From: Rhodobacteraceae bacterium S2214
GTDB lineage: Bacteria; Pseudomonadota; Alphaproteobacteria; Rhodobacterales; Rhodobacteraceae
DNA length: 64,000 bases
Reading direction: 5' to 3'
Assembly (NCBI GenBank): GCA_025141675.1
Contig: CP081161.1
Location: forward strand, 3,008,501 to 3,072,500
Shown here: piece after piece, positions 36,097-44,203 of the stretch
How positions within the stretch are numbered: the first letter of the stretch is position 1
Layout: every line of letters starts with the position of its first letter
Notes under the pieces: model-generated
Seen by the model: only the letters and a program-made list of their open reading frames with translations
The model's database searches: none
What the model was told of the DNA's origin: nothing
Made by a program: the position numbers and the translations under genes

Positions 36097-36785
36097 TCGA
36101 CTGCCTCCGAAACGATGGGGTTCACGCCGGTGACTAGCATCCGGTAAAGCGTGTCCCAAAGGGCGACTGCCAACAGGACGGTGCCGATGGACATGGCCAA
36201 TTGTGGGATCCAGACGGGCGTGTAGACCAACGTGCTATCGCCCGCCGCGGCACCTGCAAAATCCAGTTGGAACAACGAGACGAGCCATTGCGGGATTTGG
36301 TCTTGCCCTTGTGTCCGGTCATTCAGCATTTCAGAGAATTGGTTGGTTTTGATGGCAAAGCGGGCGAAATACGTGGCGATAACCGCGGCCCCGAAGACAG
36401 CAAAGACATCAAGCCACCGCTTCAGAAAGTCGTTCAAATTCAGAATGATAGACACCCGAATATGCGCCCCACGCGTCATGGCGTGGCTCAACGCAAAGAA
36501 CGATGTCGCCGCCATTGCGTAGCCCGCAAATTCGGTTGTTCCGGGCAAAGCGACGCTGGTCCATCGCGCGATCATTTGCGCGACGATCAGCAAAAGGATC
36601 GTGACCATGAAGACCGCAGCGACGGCGCCGCTGGCAAAATAAACACCGTCTAGGAAACGCCAGATCGGGCGCAAGGGCCGTTCCAATCTTGGTCCCGCGA
36701 TCAGGCAGAAGACGCCGATCAGACTGGGAACAACAAACAGCCAAGCCCAAAGAGGCAGCCCCATTACAGGTGACCAGTCGCGCAT
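36093..36785 (-). CDS. dctQ: TRAP transporter small permease (DctQ)
   Basis: A 230-residue four-helix TRAP subunit with a longer than usual N-terminal extension (about 40 residues, with an added membrane segment MGLPLWAWLFVVPSLIGVFCLI). The core includes GTTEFAGYAMAATSFFALSHAMTRGAHIRVSI, the family pattern. It joins DctM in the membrane. It lies 126 nt after the DctP stop with a hairpin in the gap, which can lower its expression relative to DctP. Confidence 0.9.
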   Translation of the reverse strand: MRDWSPVMGLPLWAWLFVVPSLIGVFCLIAGPRLERPLRPIWRFLDGVYFASGAVAAVFMVTILLLIVAQMIARWTSVALPGTTEFAGYAMAATSFFALSHAMTRGAHIRVSIILNLNDFLKRWLDVFAVFGAAVIATYFARFAIKTNQFSEMLNDRTQGQDQIPQWLVSLFQLDFAGAAAGDSTLVYTPVWIPQLAMSIGTVLLAVALWDTLYRMLVTGVNPIVSEAVE

Positions 36786-36876
36786 GGTGGGGGCCCTTTT
36801 TGCCGGAAATCACAAAGTCACAATGCGTGCACAACGCGTGCACAACCCGTGCACCGCGATGTCAGCAAAATGGACG

Positions 36877-36902
36877 GCTCTTGGCGACGTATCGCCAAGA
36901 GC
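36877..36902 (-). terminator. Hairpin between dctP and dctQ
   Basis: GCTCTTGGCGA (36877-36887) and TCGCCAAGAGC (36892-36902) form a perfect 11-bp stem with loop CGTA just after the dctP stop. Only a weak T-run (TTTT eight bases later) follows on the minus strand, so it is likely an attenuator or RNA-stabilising element that gives more binding protein than permease. Confidence 0.65.
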
Positions 36903-36911
36903 ATTTTGGTC

Positions 36912-37898
36912 TTAATTGGCGTTATACGCGTCGAGGATCGCCTGACCGTCAGCGCCTGCTGTCTCCAGCCATTCGGCGGTCATTTTTGCGCCGATTGCTT
37001 CGAGTTCGGCCAGAAAATCCGGGCCTGCGTCTTCGACAGTCATGCCGTTCTTGGCCAGTTCTTCGAAGTAGAAATCGGACAGCTCTGCCGATTTCGCAGC
37101 ACAGCTTGCCGCGGTTTCATCGGCCGCCTTTTGAATGCCTGCCTGTACGTCTGCATCAAGCCCATCCCATGCTTGGGTGTTCACCATGACGTAGTTGCGC
37201 GGCAACCATGCGTTGACTTTGTAGTAGTGCGACAGGTGTTCCCAGACTTTGCGGTCGTAGCCTGTAGAGCCGGACGAAATGAACGCGGACGCGACGCCTG
37301 TGGCCAAAGCTTGGCTGAGTTCAGCCGCTTCGATTTGTACGGGAATCATACCCAATTCTTCGGCGAAGGTTGCTGTCGCGGAGTTGTAGGATCGGAATTT
37401 TATGCCTTGGGTGTCGGCGGATGATGCCACCTCTTTGTTGAAGTAGAACCCCTGCCCCGGCCATGGGCATGTGTACAGCGCCACGAGGTTCAGATCGGCC
37501 AGTTGTGCGTTCACGGTGTCGCGCGCGGCTTCCCAGAGTTTGGCATTGTCGTCGTAGCTTGTCGCGATGAATGGCAGGTTGTCCCAGCCCAGAAGCGGTG
37601 CTTCGTTCGCGTGTGCGGACATAAACCGTTCGCCAATTGGCACCTGACCTGTTTGCACAGCACGTTTGATGTCGCCGCCACCGAACAATGATCCACCGGC
37701 ATGGACAGTGATATCAATCGCGCCATTGGTGTATTCGCGGACCTTATCCGCGAAGATAACGCCATGTTCCGAATGGAAATTGGTGGCCGCGTAGGCCATC
37801 GGCATGTCCCATGATTGGGCATGGCCATCAGCATAAGAAATGGTACCAGCGATTGTGCAAACGGCAGCCACGCAGGTTGTGGTCAAGATAGACTTCAT
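36912..37898 (-). CDS. dctP: TRAP transporter substrate-binding protein (DctP)
   Basis: A 328-residue periplasmic binding protein of the DctP family with a signal peptide (MKSILTTTCVAAVCTIAGTISYADG, cleavage near residue 23). The ligand-binding Arg in the usual position lies in KFRSYNSATATFAEELGM, which points to a carboxylate ligand. Start ATG 37898 with GGGAG upstream. It lies 24 nt downstream of the DadA-like gene on the same strand, so the ligand is probably the substrate of that oxidase, for example a D-amino acid or an N-methylated one. Confidence 0.92.
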   Translation of the reverse strand: MKSILTTTCVAAVCTIAGTISYADGHAQSWDMPMAYAATNFHSEHGVIFADKVREYTNGAIDITVHAGGSLFGGGDIKRAVQTGQVPIGERFMSAHANEAPLLGWDNLPFIATSYDDNAKLWEAARDTVNAQLADLNLVALYTCPWPGQGFYFNKEVASSADTQGIKFRSYNSATATFAEELGMIPVQIEAAELSQALATGVASAFISSGSTGYDRKVWEHLSHYYKVNAWLPRNYVMVNTQAWDGLDADVQAGIQKAADETAASCAAKSAELSDFYFEELAKNGMTVEDAGPDFLAELEAIGAKMTAEWLETAGADGQAILDAYNAN

Positions 37899-37922
37899 TC
37901 GTATTCTCCCGGTCGGCGGACG

Positions 37923-39164
37923 CTACTGCGCCGCGTGTTTTCGCGGATCAAACGGTGCCAAATCTATGTTCGGTTTCTTTCCATCAATGAGATCCGCGAT
38001 AATCCGACCCGTTTTGGGACCACCTGTCAAGCCAACGTGTTGGTGACCGAAGGCTGAATAGCTTTTCCCGCCTGCGTTGTTTGCCCCAATCACAGGTAAA
38101 CTGTCGGCGGGTGCAGGCCGGTGCCCCATCCATTCGATCAGGTCGTCATAGGTGAGATCGGGAAAGATGGCTTTGACCTGACGTTTGAGCAGCGCGAAGG
38201 GCGCGTCGCTTGGTCCATTCTTCAGCCCGCCAAATTCGACTACGCCTGCCGCACGCAGGCGGCCTTCCATCGGGGTGATCACAAATTTGCCGCTGGCCAC
38301 CATCATCGGGGATTTCGGCATCTGCGACGGATTGGTCATTTCGATGTGATATCCGCGTTCGCTTTCGAAGGGGACTTTGACCCCGAGTTTGTGCGCGATG
38401 GTCTTTGACCATGGGCCCAGCGCAAAGACGATCCGATCGGCGGTCATGTCGCCGTTCGCCGTTTTCAGATGCGTGATTTCCCCATTTTCCACGGCGATAT
38501 CCGTGATGTTCTGGATGAGGAGTTTGCCGCCTTGGTCGACAAAATGATCGGCCAACGTTTTCACATAGGCCCCCGGATCGCTGATCCGACCGTGCCCTTT
38601 GCACCGTACGACGACCGCGAAGGCATTGCCGTAGGCCGGATCATATTGCGCATAGGTTTCGCCATCGATGACGTCGTAGGCGAAACCTGCTGCTGTGCGT
38701 TTGTCCCAGCTGTATTTATCCGCCGCGAACGCCGCTTGTGTCGAATAACCGAAGCAATAGTCGTCCGCGCTGATGTACTTTTCCGCGCCAGTCCCACGGG
38801 CAAGCGCCATATGCTGATCTACGGAATCGTGCAGCAATGTCGACATCGCCGCGCCATAGTGATCGACGTGCTTGTCCGTGGTGTAGGTCAGGTATTTCAC
38901 CAAAAACGGGATCAGTTTCGGCAGGTAGCGCCATTTCAGGAAAAGGGGCGCATCCTTGTCCAACAGCATGCCCGGTGCTTTCCACATCAGGCCCGGCGTT
39001 GTGACCGGAATGACAGCGCCCGCAGCCAGAACGCCTGCGTTGCCGTGGCTTGTCCCGCTCGCGGGACCCGCCTTGTCGACAATCGTGACGTCATGCCCAG
39101 CGCGTTGCAACCAAATCGCGCAAGACACGCCAACGATGCCAGCACCAGCTACAATAATCTGCAT
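37923..39164 (-). CDS. DadA-like FAD-dependent D-amino acid dehydrogenase
   Basis: A 413-residue flavoenzyme of the DAO/DadA group: dinucleotide motif VAGAGIVGVSCAIWLQRAGHDVTIVDK at the N-terminus (given in part), an FAD motif near DRIVFALGPWS and a C-terminal GHQHVGLTGGPKTGRIIADLI. DadA enzymes deaminate D-amino acids to 2-oxo acids and pass electrons to the respiratory chain. The start ATG 39164 is preferred over TTG 39170. It is the first gene of an operon with a TRAP transporter and a racemase-family gene, which suggests use of imported D-amino acids or related amines. Substrate range not defined. Confidence 0.88.
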   Translation of the reverse strand: MQIIVAGAGIVGVSCAIWLQRAGHDVTIVDKAGPASGTSHGNAGVLAAGAVIPVTTPGLMWKAPGMLLDKDAPLFLKWRYLPKLIPFLVKYLTYTTDKHVDHYGAAMSTLLHDSVDQHMALARGTGAEKYISADDYCFGYSTQAAFAADKYSWDKRTAAGFAYDVIDGETYAQYDPAYGNAFAVVVRCKGHGRISDPGAYVKTLADHFVDQGGKLLIQNITDIAVENGEITHLKTANGDMTADRIVFALGPWSKTIAHKLGVKVPFESERGYHIEMTNPSQMPKSPMMVASGKFVITPMEGRLRAAGVVEFGGLKNGPSDAPFALLKRQVKAIFPDLTYDDLIEWMGHRPAPADSLPVIGANNAGGKSYSAFGHQHVGLTGGPKTGRIIADLIDGKKPNIDLAPFDPRKHAAQ

Positions 39165-39279
39165 TCTCAATACCCTTGTCCAAACGCCGATGCGGTCGCT
39201 TCACTCATTAGATTGAAGTGTTCACTGCAGAACCACGTTTTAGCAAGGTTGATTGCAGCCCAAATGATCTTGGGTCTGC

Positions 39280-39319
39280 AAAAAAGGGACACGAGCAGGC
39301 AAGACAACTGCCCGTGTCC
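39280..39319 (-). terminator. Rho-independent terminator after the VOC gene
   Basis: On the minus strand GGACACG (39319-39313) pairs with CGTGTCC (39293-39287), with further pairing of GGCAG and CTGCT inside, and is followed by six T (39285-39280). It lies just downstream of the VOC gene ending at 39347. Confidence 0.85.
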
Positions 39320-39346
39320 AAAGATGCGCTTGGGAGGTAGCGCGTT

Positions 39347-39727
39347 TTATTTCATCGAATTCAGGCCGAACATGTTGCCTTCAGTATCCTGACAAAGCGT
39401 CACGAAACCAAATTCACCAATCGAGAATTTCGGGCGGATCACGATACCGCCTGCTGCCGCGACGCGTTCTTGTTCAACGGCCACATCTTCTGCCATGAAG
39501 TAGATGATTGTGCCGCCGATTCCCGGCTTGCCGTGATCTGATTTTGTCAGCGCGCCAGCGGCACCGTAAACGGTCATGTCGCCTTGGAAGGCCATCATCT
39601 GCGTTTCGCCTGTCGGGTCGCCCATCGGCTCTAGCTTCTGGCCCAGAACGGTTTCGTAAAACGCGACTGCGCGGTCCAAATCGTCTACAAAAATGTCAAA
39701 CCATCCAACTGCATTCATTTTGGTCAT
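39347..39727 (-). CDS. VOC (glyoxalase/bleomycin-resistance) family protein
   Basis: A 126-residue vicinal-oxygen-chelate protein: GWFDIFVDDLDRAVAFYETVLGQKLEP at the N-terminus, and the C-terminal half with FGFVTLCQDTEGNMFGLNS. A single VOC module like this acts as a dimer and binds a metal. The His/Glu metal ligands are only partly visible (no clear N-terminal His), so activity is uncertain. The function is not predictable. It lies between the DadA and AraC genes on the minus strand; AAGGA lies 7 nt upstream of the start. Confidence 0.85.
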   Translation of the reverse strand: MTKMNAVGWFDIFVDDLDRAVAFYETVLGQKLEPMGDPTGETQMMAFQGDMTVYGAAGALTKSDHGKPGIGGTIIYFMAEDVAVEQERVAAAGGIVIRPKFSIGEFGFVTLCQDTEGNMFGLNSMK

Positions 39728-39800
39728 TTCCTAGTCCTTCAGGTTATTTTGCATTTACCCCATCACATTAGGATGCGGCTATTGATCTGTATTGTAGATA

Positions 39801-40547
39801 TCAGACATCGAACTTTCTGGCGTAGCGGGCGGGCGTGTACCCTGTGGCCTTGCGGAACGAATGGATAAAGTGTGATTGGTCGGCGTAGTTATCCGCTGTG
39901 TCTGTGGTTAACGCCTGTTGCAATCGCAGTACTTTGAGAAAATCGTGCGGCGCAAAGCCTGTTGTCCGTTTGAGCGTCCGTTGCAACTGGCGTGGCGACA
40001 AATCGGACGATACGGCCATGTCTGTCACCGTGTTGATGTCTTCGATGTCGCGGAAAATCTTTTGCGTGACCGCATTTGGCACCACATGCTTGGCCGTGAT
40101 CAGCGTTTCGACCAAGTTAGACAGGATCGCACACTGGGTTGCAGGCGTTTGCCCGACTAAACGTTGGCTATAGTCCAACAGCGGCAGTTTCCCTTCGTAG
40201 GATGTGTTGACCTGCCCATATCCGGATTGTTCGCGATCGAACTGAAAGACGCCGGGTAGAAACCGGATGTTCAGGAAATGGAATTGACGCCCCAAGTTAA
40301 ATTCCTCGGACGTCGCCCGCAGCGTTGTGACCCCCGTGACGTGCGGATCAAGCTGATCAAACACGATGTAGATGCAGGCATCCGGTAAGGCATGGAAACG
40401 ATAGTCTTCTTCCAGAACGCCGTTTGTTTTCAATTCGATGAAGCGGTGCACAACATCGCTCAGATGCGCTGGAGGCTGCGTTTCGGTGAACGTGACCGCG
40501 TCAACGCGCTTCGCTTTTGCGTTACCTTTCGGATCGTATGTATCCAT
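39801..40547 (-). CDS. AraC-family transcriptional regulator
   Basis: A 248-residue regulator. The C-terminal 95 residues contain the paired helix-turn-helix of the AraC family (DMAVSSDLSPRQLQRTLKRTTGFAPHDFLKVLRLQQAL, then YADQSHFIHSFRKATGYTPARYARKF, each given in part). The N-terminal part (about 1-140) is a sensor of the type found with DUF6597-like AraC proteins. The start at ATG 40547 is the most plausible of several; an earlier in-frame start at 40658 would add 37 residues. It is oriented with the VOC gene, 73 nt apart, and may control it. Confidence 0.85.
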   Translation of the reverse strand: MDTYDPKGNAKAKRVDAVTFTETQPPAHLSDVVHRFIELKTNGVLEEDYRFHALPDACIYIVFDQLDPHVTGVTTLRATSEEFNLGRQFHFLNIRFLPGVFQFDREQSGYGQVNTSYEGKLPLLDYSQRLVGQTPATQCAILSNLVETLITAKHVVPNAVTQKIFRDIEDINTVTDMAVSSDLSPRQLQRTLKRTTGFAPHDFLKVLRLQQALTTDTADNYADQSHFIHSFRKATGYTPARYARKFDV

Positions 40548-40823
40548 ATTGACGGTCCAACTCTTTAACTTGGCGCCAAGGTAATATTCGCGGGAGCTGA
40601 ACCATATCCCCACAGATGAGGGGGTTCGTTTGTGGTCATTCCGGTTAAGCGGCGTCATGTGGGGATGGATCGGGATAGGATGCGTTCAACGCAGTATTTA
40701 CGCCGCGTCAGCTTCAGAACCGTAAACTCGAATGCTCTAAAAGTACCCTAAAAAGGAAAGCGGCCCAAACAAAACCTGTGCTGCGCTAGCAATGATTACA
40801 ACAGTACATACCTGGAAGTTTAA
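40548..40823. other. Intergenic between AraC and tRNA-Phe
   Basis: About 275 bases with the AraC promoter on the minus strand and the tRNA 3' flank. No gene, hairpin or operator pattern stands out. Confidence 0.4.
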
Positions 40824-40899
40824 ATGGTGCCCAGGGGCGGAATCGAACCACCGACACGAGGATTTTCAATCCACTGCTCTACCCCTGAGCTACCCGGGC
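40824..40899 (-). tRNA. tRNA-Phe (GAA)
   Basis: A 76-nt cloverleaf read on the minus strand: acceptor GCCCGGG with CCTGGGC, D-stem GCTC/GAGC, anticodon loop TTGAAAA with GAA, T-arm GGTGG/CCGCC around TTCGATT, encoded ACCA end. In the anticodon stem GTGGA faces TCCCT, leaving a T-C mismatch at position 28-42 and a G-T wobble at 27-43. Confidence 0.95.
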
Positions 40900-40978
40900 A
40901 CCGGGATGACATCGTCATCGGGTAGGCGCGTTTTAGGCGGAACACACAGGGGTGTCCAGTGCCATTTTGCAAAGTTTT

Positions 40979-41173
40979 CTAATGCAGTCGTTCGGGGCCG
41001 TTTTTTGCCGCATCATCAAGGGCTTCTGCCAAGTTTTCTGCGTCATCTTCGTCCTGCGACGGGATCGCGTAGCTGCCTGACAGCCACTTTGCCAAATCAA
41101 TGTCTGCGCAGCGTTTCGAACAGAAGGGCCGAAACTTTGCGTCGGTTTCGCGATCACAGATTGGGCAAGCCAT
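40979..41173 (-). CDS. yacG: DNA gyrase inhibitor YacG, zinc-binding
   Basis: A 64-residue protein with the YacG zinc site C3-x2-C6-x11-C18-x3-C22 (MACPICDRETD, PFCSKRCADIDLAKWLSGSY). In Escherichia coli YacG binds GyrB and inhibits gyrase. The C-terminal tail is acidic. It overlaps nothing but starts 1 nt after the stop of the RNase E/G gene, so it ends the maf-RNase-yacG transcript. Common arrangement in Rhodobacteraceae. Confidence 0.95.
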   Translation of the reverse strand: MACPICDRETDAKFRPFCSKRCADIDLAKWLSGSYAIPSQDEDDAENLAEALDDAAKNGPERLH

Positions 41174-41174
41174 C

Positions 41175-42206
41175 TTAAACGCCCTCCGGTAGCGTCCGTG
41201 TTAGCGTCAGACGTTCGCGTTTGCGCTGCAATTCGAACAGGCCCATTTGCGTCCAGCCGACCATGGACGTTTCGATCGGGTCCGCCTTGAGCGCTGCCCG
41301 AAGCGATTGTTCGACCTGTTTGCGGTGTGCTTTGGACATTGGGGCGAAATCGACGGTGATTTGGCCGCCTAGCCCGCGCAGGCGCAGCGCCCGTGGCAAT
41401 GCCCGACAGGCCGCCAAGTTCGCCTTAAGCGCCGCGGCGTGGGATGTGTCGCCGCCTGTGTTGACGTCAACCGCCACAAGCGCCCGTGTGGGTTCGACAA
41501 ACATCGTGCCTTCGCCGATTGTAACCATGGGGTCGGACAGGCCATCGATCTGGTCGAGCACGCCGAGGTGTTCAAAACTGCCTGCATCCGTGACGACATC
41601 CGCGCGGCCCGTCCATTCGCGCCATGCGACGGTGTGAGGGCCGTCGCCTTCGGTCAATGCCTCTGGTTCGGTCCCTTCGCCTTCGGCCATAATGGCGTCG
41701 GCAAGCGTGTTCATGGCTTCGATATCTTCAAGGATTTCAGCCACATCTGCAGCAGCGCAGCAGGACCGGATGATCAACCCGTGTTCGGTATCATGGGCCC
41801 CGTGTGCCAGTTCTAGCAGACGGTCGCGTTGTTCTTCTTCGATCTGACGGGACACGTTGATGCCCGGTTTGCCGGGTGTTACGATCACATAGCGGCTCTT
41901 GAACAGGACACGATCGGTCACGGGAACGGCTTTGCCGCCTTCAGCGTAGCCCGTGACCTGCACGAGCATAGGCTGGCCGGGGCGCAGCCCTTTGGAATAG
42001 CGTAAGAACGCCTTTTCGCCGTCGGGGAGGCGCAGCATCATGCCACCCTGCCCCTTGAGCGGACGATCACAAATCGCGCGAAAAATCGCACCGGGGCGCG
42101 GCGCGTCTAGATCATCGATCAGCAGATCGTCGAGTTTACCGTCGATCATGTAGGCTGCTGCTTCGCGGTCACCGATGTGATCCAGAACAATTGTACGCCC
42201 GTTCAT
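41175..42206 (-). CDS. Ribonuclease E/G family protein
   Basis: A 343-residue protein of the RNase E/G family. The catalytic region shows [47 protein letters not shown] (given in part): Asp in DVNTG and VDFAPM correspond to the two metal-binding aspartates. It is shorter than RNase G of enterobacteria (about 490) and lacks an obvious N-terminal S1 domain (the start is [19 protein letters not shown]). ATG 42206 is chosen because it overlaps the Maf stop as ATGA. It probably processes RNA together with a full RNase E elsewhere. Confidence 0.87.
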   Translation of the reverse strand: MNGRTIVLDHIGDREAAAYMIDGKLDDLLIDDLDAPRPGAIFRAICDRPLKGQGGMMLRLPDGEKAFLRYSKGLRPGQPMLVQVTGYAEGGKAVPVTDRVLFKSRYVIVTPGKPGINVSRQIEEEQRDRLLELAHGAHDTEHGLIIRSCCAAADVAEILEDIEAMNTLADAIMAEGEGTEPEALTEGDGPHTVAWREWTGRADVVTDAGSFEHLGVLDQIDGLSDPMVTIGEGTMFVEPTRALVAVDVNTGGDTSHAAALKANLAACRALPRALRLRGLGGQITVDFAPMSKAHRKQVEQSLRAALKADPIETSMVGWTQMGLFELQRKRERLTLTRTLPEGV

Positions 42207-42808
42207 GATGCGTCTCCAAATAGGGGAAATCCTGCGGCTGTCAGCAGGCCAGCGGTTTCGGGCAAAGGCAGCCCCATGACCGCGTGAAATGATCCGTTGA
42301 TCCACGGGATAAAGGCGGATGCGGGGCCTTGGATGCCGTAGCCGCCTGCCTTGCCCTGCCAATCGCCGGTGCCGAGATACCAGTTTACTTCGGTATTCGA
42401 GAGCCGTTTCATCGATACGGTCGTCTGCACGTCTTTGCACCAGACACGGTCACCGCGTTTCACAGCAACAGATGTGATCACCTTATGACGGCGGCCGGAC
42501 ATCGCGTGCAGGAACGTCGCCGCCTCTGCTGCATCGGCGGGTTTGCCCATGATGCGGCGGCCAAGTGCGACGGTTGTGTCCGCGCACAGCACGACTTCGT
42601 CTTCCGTGATGACAACCGCTTCGGCCTTTTCGCGGGCGATGCGGTTCACATAATCACGCGGCAGTTCCGCGCGGTGCGGGTCTTCGTCAATATCGGGGGG
42701 GCGTACGTCGGATGGCGTCAGACCAAGCTGCGCCAAAAGCTCCAGTCGCCGGGGCGAACCAGAGCCTAAAATCAGCCGTAGGCCGGAATTCACCGGCATA
42801 ACGGTCAC
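42203..42808 (-). CDS. maf: Maf-family nucleoside triphosphate pyrophosphatase
   Basis: A 201-residue Maf protein, which hydrolyses canonical and modified nucleotides (dTTP, UTP and related) and is linked to septum inhibition. Motifs: [50 protein letters not shown], and [16 protein letters not shown]. The GTG start at 42808 overlaps the infA stop as GTGA; ATG 42799 is an alternative. Second gene of the infA-maf-RNase-yacG set. Confidence 0.94.
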   Translation of the reverse strand: MTVMPVNSGLRLILGSGSPRRLELLAQLGLTPSDVRPPDIDEDPHRAELPRDYVNRIAREKAEAVVITEDEVVLCADTTVALGRRIMGKPADAAEAATFLHAMSGRRHKVITSVAVKRGDRVWCKDVQTTVSMKRLSNTEVNWYLGTGDWQGKAGGYGIQGPASAFIPWINGSFHAVMGLPLPETAGLLTAAGFPLFGDAS

Positions 42809-43023
42809 TTGAATCGATAGTTGATCCGACCCTTAGTCAGATCGTACGGGGTCATTTCGACCTGTACTTTGTCGCCAGCCAGAACACGGATGCGGTTTTT
42901 GCGCATCTTACCTGCCGTATGTGCGATGATCTCATGGCCGTTTTCCAGCTCGACCCGAAATGTCGCGTTTGGCAAGAGTTCCTTCACGACGCCGGGAAAT
43001 TCGAGCAGTTCTTCCTTGGCCAT
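42805..43023 (-). CDS. infA: Translation initiation factor IF-1
   Basis: A 72-residue OB-fold protein, full length and typical: [22 protein letters not shown]...[34 protein letters not shown]. It binds the 30S A site during initiation. Head gene of the infA-maf-RNase E/G-yacG cluster; it has its own upstream region of about 220 nt. Confidence 0.99.
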   Translation of the reverse strand: MAKEELLEFPGVVKELLPNATFRVELENGHEIIAHTAGKMRKNRIRVLAGDKVQVEMTPYDLTKGRINYRFK

Positions 43024-43245
43024 GGTCTCTCCTGAGTAGTTTATACGGGGTTATGTCCCGTGGTGGGGTACATGCGCCCCCTTCCGAGAAATATCAAGTG
43101 TAAAGGCGTGTTTACATTTGATCACACTGCATTTTACCGCGTGTTCCGCGAAATTTTGGGCTGATTTTTTGTCGAATACGGCGATCATTGTGGTTTCGTC
43201 GATTTTCAGGGGTTTAGCGACGGTGCGCGATTCCCAAGCCGGTTG
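43024..43245. other. Intergenic before infA
   Basis: About 220 bases upstream of infA on the minus strand, probably its promoter. No protein gene is supported. Confidence 0.4.
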
Positions 43246-43722
43246 TCAGGTTTCGACGCCAGCGCCCCAACGTGCTGTCAGTTTTTCAACGATTTGGTCG
43301 CGGGCCTGACGGTAATTCACAAGCTGGGCATCGCGGCTGTCGCCCAACCCCGTGGGATCAATGATTGGCCAGTATTCGACTTCGAGGTGGTAGAATTGCG
43401 TGAGATCAAGCGCCCGTCGCTGGCTTGCGGGTGACAGCGCCAAGACAAGATCAAACGACGATAGATCATCGCCCCATTGTTCCATCTCGTCAAAGCTGCG
43501 GGACCGGTGGCGCGACAGTTCCACCCCCAGTTCCTGACACACAGCAATCGCGAAACCGTCAATCTCAAGATCATTTTTCACGCCAACGGACTGAATGTAA
43601 CATTCTGTTCCGTATAGTTTTTTCATGATCCCTTCGGCCATGGGTGACCGGACTGCGTTATGATCGCAGCAAAAGAGGACCGACTGGGGGAGATCTTCGT
43701 ATGTCTTGGCCCCGTCCGTCAT
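43246..43722 (-). CDS. Low-molecular-weight protein tyrosine phosphatase-family protein
   Basis: A 158-residue LMW-PTP with the P-loop C19-x5-R25-S (VLFCCDHNAVRSPMAEG) and the acid Asp in WPIIDPTGLGDS. It could dephosphorylate protein tyrosines or reduce arsenate; the housekeeping context (hisD-UPF0262-LMW-PTP-infA) is conserved in Rhodobacteraceae and favours a cellular phosphatase. The start ATG 43722 lies 1 nt past the UPF0262 stop. A TTG 12 nt upstream is another possibility. Confidence 0.9.
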   Translation of the reverse strand: MTDGAKTYEDLPQSVLFCCDHNAVRSPMAEGIMKKLYGTECYIQSVGVKNDLEIDGFAIAVCQELGVELSRHRSRSFDEMEQWGDDLSSFDLVLALSPASQRRALDLTQFYHLEVEYWPIIDPTGLGDSRDAQLVNYRQARDQIVEKLTARWGAGVET

Positions 43723-43723
43723 C

Positions 43724-44203
43724 TTAACCACCAAAATGCAAAACGCAGATCAAGGTGAACAGGCGGCGGGCGGTGTCGATGTCGACCTCGGCTTTTCCTT
43801 CGAGCCGTTCTTGAAGCACCCGCGCCCCTTCATTGTGGATACCGCGCCGCGCCATGTCGATGGTTTCGATCTGGCTTGGCGGCAGGGTTTTCACGGCTTC
43901 GAAATAGCTTTCGCAAATTTGGAAGTAATCCTTCACAACCTGCCGGAATGGCCCGAGTGAAAGGTGAAATTCGCCTGCTTCGTCTTGAGTTTCGGTGGAG
44001 ATTGCGAAAACCAACCGACGATCCCGGATCGACAGGCCCAGCCGGTAAGGCCCTTCAGGCACGGCGCGATCATCTCGCGATGCAGGGATAAAACTGTTGT
44101 CTTCCAACAGATCAAAAAGCGCGACTTTGCGTTCTTGTTCAATCTCTGGTGTTGGGGGCGGCAGCGCGCTGTCGTCTAGATCAATATGTGAAATGCGGTT
44201 CAT
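43724..44203 (-). CDS. UPF0262 family protein
   Basis: A 159-residue protein matching the alphaproteobacterial UPF0262 family (MNRISHIDLDDSALPPPTPEIEQE, then YRLGLSIRDRRLVFAI, FRQVVKDYFQICESYFEAV, LARRLFTLIC-type end). Function unknown. Start ATG 44203 overlaps the hisD stop as ATGA. Second gene of the hisD operon. Confidence 0.93.
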   Translation of the reverse strand: MNRISHIDLDDSALPPPTPEIEQERKVALFDLLEDNSFIPASRDDRAVPEGPYRLGLSIRDRRLVFAISTETQDEAGEFHLSLGPFRQVVKDYFQICESYFEAVKTLPPSQIETIDMARRGIHNEGARVLQERLEGKAEVDIDTARRLFTLICVLHFGG

